The position numbers were made by a program, and so were the translations under genes. A DNA stretch of 27,835 nucleotides from an uncultured Variovorax sp. (GTDB lineage: Bacteria > Pseudomonadota > Gammaproteobacteria > Burkholderiales > Burkholderiaceae), in assembly GCA_946478645.1 (NCBI GenBank), contig CAMLCW010000016.1:1-27835 (forward strand). The letters run 5' to 3'. Under the pieces are notes generated by a model. That model had not been told where the DNA came from. It made no database searches and saw only the letters and a program-made list of their open reading frames with translations. Shown here one piece after another: positions 25,754 through 27,835 of this stretch (positions are counted from its first letter, which is position 1; each line of letters starts with the position of its first letter).

Positions 25754-27169
25754 TCACAGCTCCGCGCGCACCTTGCTGAACACCTTCCAGAAAGCCGCGT
25801 CCTGCGAGGTCGCGAAATTGATGCGCATCAGCGTGCTCGGAGGTCGGCGCGCATGGAACAGCGACCCCGGCGCCAGCAGGTACCCCTGGTCGAGCATGCG
25901 CTGCGTGAGCGCATCGGTGTCGACACCGGTGTCGACCCAGCCGAACAGCCCCGCAGGCTCCGCGGCAAAGCGGCAGCCGTGCGCCATCGCGAGCTTCACC
26001 GCGCGCCCGCGCGCACCGTCGAGGCGCACGCGTATGCGCTCGGAATGCCGGCGCAACTGGCCCTGGTCGATGCACCACGAGAGCGCCCGCTCGAACAGCG
26101 TGGGCGTGGTCAGCGTGGCCAGCAGCTTGGTCTCGAGCAGCCGCTCCTTCAGCTCGGGCGAGGCCGCGAGATAGCCGATGCGCCAGTTGGGCGCGAGGAT
26201 CTTCGCGAAGCCGCTGACGTAGATCGTGCGCTGCAGCCCGTCGAGCGCGCAGAGCCGCGTGGCGTGCTCGGGCGCGAGGTGGCTGTAGGTGTCGTCCTCG
26301 ACGATGTGGAAGTCGTGCTCGTTGGCGAGCTTCAGCACGCGGTGCGCGCTGCCCGGCGTGAGGCTGTAGCCGGTCGGGTTGTGCAGCACGCTCACGCTCA
26401 CGAACAGCTTGGGGCTGTGCAGCGCGCAGTACTGCGCCATCACCTCGAGGTCGGGCCCGTCGGCGCGGCGCGGCACGGGAAGAATGCGCATGCCCAGCGC
26501 CTCGAGCCGCGCGAACTCGAGCGCCCAGCCCGGCTCCTCGACCATCACCGGGTCGCCCGCGCGCAGCAGCGTGCGGCTCACGATGTCGAGCGCATGCGTG
26601 GCGCCCACGGTGGTCACGATCTGCTCGGGCGCCGCCGGCACGTTGATGCCCACCAGCCGGTTCGACAGGCTGCGCCGCAGCGCCGAATCGCCCGCCGGCT
26701 CCCCGTACTGCAGCGAGAGCTCCTGCAGCGCCGCGGTGTTGGTCATGCGGCGCACCGCGGTCGGCATGAAGGTCGAGGCCATCCAGTCGGGCGGAAACAC
26801 GCCCATGCCGGGCTGCGGCTTGTCGCTGGGCCGGTGGAACATGCTGCGGATCAGCGAACTCGCGTCGGCCGGCACGCGCGAGGCCATCATCTGCATGACC
26901 CGGGGCGCCACGCTGGCCAGGCGCGCGTCCTGCGCGGGCGCCGCATCGCGCACGTAGAAGCCGCGTTGCCGGCGTGCCTCGATCAGGCCCTGCGCCAGCA
27001 ACTGGTCATAGGCGGCAACCACGGTGTACGGGCTCACGCCCTGCTGGCGCGCGCATTCACGCACCGACGGCAGGCGCGCGCCGGGCGGCAGCAGCCGCGT
27101 GCGGATGCGCTCCGCCAACCGGTCGGCCAATTGCCCCGTCAGCGACTGGGTGGAGGTTCGTGTCAACAT
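25754..27169 (-). CDS. MocR-type transcriptional regulator (GntR HTH fused to aminotransferase domain)
   Basis: The 471-residue protein has an N-terminal GntR winged helix (about 5-75: LADRLAERIRTRLLPPGARL, PSVRECARQQGVSPYTVVAA) and a fold-type I PLP aminotransferase-like domain (about 110-471). Visible family segments are TTVGATHALDIVSRTLL, HNPTGYSLTPG, the cofactor Asp in FHIVEDDTYSHLAPEH, and SGFAKILAPNWRIGYLA with the Schiff-base lysine. MocR proteins such as GabR and PdxR sense amino-acid or vitamin ligands through PLP and bind direct repeats. I use the ATG at 27169 because a start at 27217 would place a repeated operator-like motif inside the gene. It is divergent from a LysE/RhtB exporter gene, its likely target. 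The effector is unknown. Confidence 0.88.
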   Translation of the reverse strand: MLTRTSTQSLTGQLADRLAERIRTRLLPPGARLPSVRECARQQGVSPYTVVAAYDQLLAQGLIEARRQRGFYVRDAAPAQDARLASVAPRVMQMMASRVPADASSLIRSMFHRPSDKPQPGMGVFPPDWMASTFMPTAVRRMTNTAALQELSLQYGEPAGDSALRRSLSNRLVGINVPAAPEQIVTTVGATHALDIVSRTLLRAGDPVMVEEPGWALEFARLEALGMRILPVPRRADGPDLEVMAQYCALHSPKLFVSVSVLHNPTGYSLTPGSAHRVLKLANEHDFHIVEDDTYSHLAPEHATRLCALDGLQRTIYVSGFAKILAPNWRIGYLAASPELKERLLETKLLATLTTPTLFERALSWCIDQGQLRRHSERIRVRLDGARGRAVKLAMAHGCRFAAEPAGLFGWVDTGVDTDALTQRMLDQGYLLAPGSLFHARRPPSTLMRINFATSQDAAFWKVFSKVRAEL

Positions 27170-27195
27170 CTGCGCGGCGCCTGTGTCGATGGCAA

Positions 27196-27249
27196 GACCA
27201 ATACAGCGTCGGCGCATGTCTGCACAACTGTATTGGAACTGTAATGGTC
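27196..27249. promoter_or_regulatory. Three operator-like CTGTAWTGG sites in the MocR/LysE divergent promoter
   Basis: CTGTATTGG (27228-27236) and CTGTAATGGTC (27239-27249) are direct repeats 11 bp apart, one helical turn. The same 11-base site appears inverted as GACCAATACAG (27196-27206). A possible lysE promoter, TTGGAA (27233-27238) and TTTAGA (27256-27261) with 17-bp spacing, overlaps the direct repeats. A possible mocR -10 (complement of 27200-27205) lies on the inverted site. This fits control of the exporter with autoregulation. Confidence 0.6.
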
Positions 27250-27270
27250 CCGAAGTTTAGAGTGTAAGAA

Positions 27271-27835
27271 ATGAACTGGCAAGAATTCACCGCATTGCTG
27301 GTGTTGGCCACCGCGATGAGTTTCTCGCCGGGGCCCAACACCACACTCTCCACGGCGCTCGCGGCCAACGGCGGCCTGCCGCGCGCGATGCGCTTCGTGA
27401 TCGCGGTGCCGGTCGGCTGGACGCTGCTGCTGGTGCTGTCGGCGGCCGGCATCGGCGCGCTGGTGGTGGCGGTGCCTTCGCTGCGCATCGCCATCAAGGC
27501 GCTCGGCATCGGCTACCTGCTGTGGCTCGCCTACAAGCTCAGCGGCAGCGCCACGCTCGGGCGGGCCGACGGCCAGAGCCTGTCGATCGGCTTCGGCCAG
27601 GGCGTGATGCTGCAGTTCGTCAACATCAAGGCCTGGCTGCTTGCGCTCACGCTCGTGGCGGGCTGGATCGCGGGGCAGCCCGACCCGGTCGGCCGCTTCG
27701 CCATCGTGGCACCGGTGATGCTGGTCTACGCCTTCGCCAGCAACTTCGTCTATGCGCTCGCGGGCGCGCTGCTGCGCGGCTGGCTCGCCAAGGGCCGGCG
27801 CCTCCTGTGGTTCAACCGGGCCATGGCGCTGGTGC
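27271..27835 (+). CDS. LysE/RhtB-family amino acid exporter (3' end beyond window)
   Basis: The 188 visible codons run to the right edge, so the C-terminus is missing. The protein is strongly hydrophobic, with about five membrane segments in view. The family start is typical: a short N-terminal segment, then TAMSFSPGPNTTLSTALAAN (SPGPN is the LysE/RhtB signature), GWTLLLVLSAAGIGALVV, LGIGYLLWLAYKL, and FGQGVMLQFVNIKAW corresponding to the conserved NPK/NxKxW region. Such carriers export amino acids or derivatives across the inner membrane. The ATG at 27271 is 101 bp from the divergent MocR start. Pairing with a PLP-binding regulator suggests an amino-acid-type substrate, not identifiable from sequence. 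Confidence 0.9.
   Translation, partial: MNWQEFTALLVLATAMSFSPGPNTTLSTALAANGGLPRAMRFVIAVPVGWTLLLVLSAAGIGALVVAVPSLRIAIKALGIGYLLWLAYKLSGSATLGRADGQSLSIGFGQGVMLQFVNIKAWLLALTLVAGWIAGQPDPVGRFAIVAPVMLVYAFASNFVYALAGALLRGWLAKGRRLLWFNRAMALV

Noticed and set aside
27170..27217. Upstream ATG at 27217 adding 16 residues to the MocR regulator
   Set aside because: It would put the inverted operator-like site and the probable -10 inside the coding region, and the extra residues precede the GntR domain without similarity.
24950..27244. 764-codon plus-strand open frame over phaM and the MocR gene
   Set aside because: It is antisense to two genes with clear conserved motifs; its His/Arg-rich composition is typical of reverse-strand shadows.

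Overview
The window looks like a chromosomal segment of a high-GC betaproteobacterium of the Burkholderiales, most like Comamonadaceae (Variovorax-type). The clues are a SlmA nucleoid-occlusion factor, a PhaM polyhydroxyalkanoate granule regulator, arginine-sensitive-type ArgB, a tandem glycine riboswitch and very high third-position GC. The genus is an inference from gene content, not from a search.

Left and centre (about 1-21800) form a surface-polysaccharide (probably O-antigen or exopolysaccharide) locus with housekeeping genes embedded in it. In order: partial slmA (-); galE (+); a tandem-domain GT2 glycosyltransferase and a 1472-residue multidomain methyltransferase / coiled-coil / GT4 / GT2 / methyltransferase protein (+); argB (-); a WecA/MraY-type initiating sugar-phosphate transferase (-); a GT2 gene with an 11-C homopolymer just after its start codon (+); a membrane O-acyltransferase with an SGNH domain (+); two GT2 genes (-); a Wzm/Wzt polysaccharide ABC exporter and GDP-mannose 4,6-dehydratase (+), lower in GC than their surroundings; and rmlBDAC for dTDP-L-rhamnose (-). 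Together these can supply activated sugars (UDP-galactose/glucose, dTDP-L-rhamnose, GDP-4-keto-6-deoxymannose), start a chain on undecaprenyl phosphate, extend and decorate it by methylation and acylation, and export it across the inner membrane.

Right (about 21850-27835) is metabolism and regulation. A tandem glycine riboswitch leads a DadA-type D-amino-acid/glycine flavoprotein dehydrogenase gene (+). A repetitive imperfect inverted repeat separates it from a convergent FIST-domain sensor gene and phaM (-). Then come a MocR-type GntR/aminotransferase regulator (-) and a divergent, truncated LysE/RhtB exporter gene (+), with repeated operator-like motifs in their shared promoter.

The observations most worth a second look are the C11 tract as a possible phase-variation switch, the five-module methyltransferase/glycosyltransferase fusion with a central coiled coil, the glycine riboswitch with two mutually exclusive downstream hairpins on a DadA-type gene, the MocR operator array, and a gmd gene with no partner reductase in view. 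I saw no CRISPR array, tRNA, rRNA or insertion sequence.
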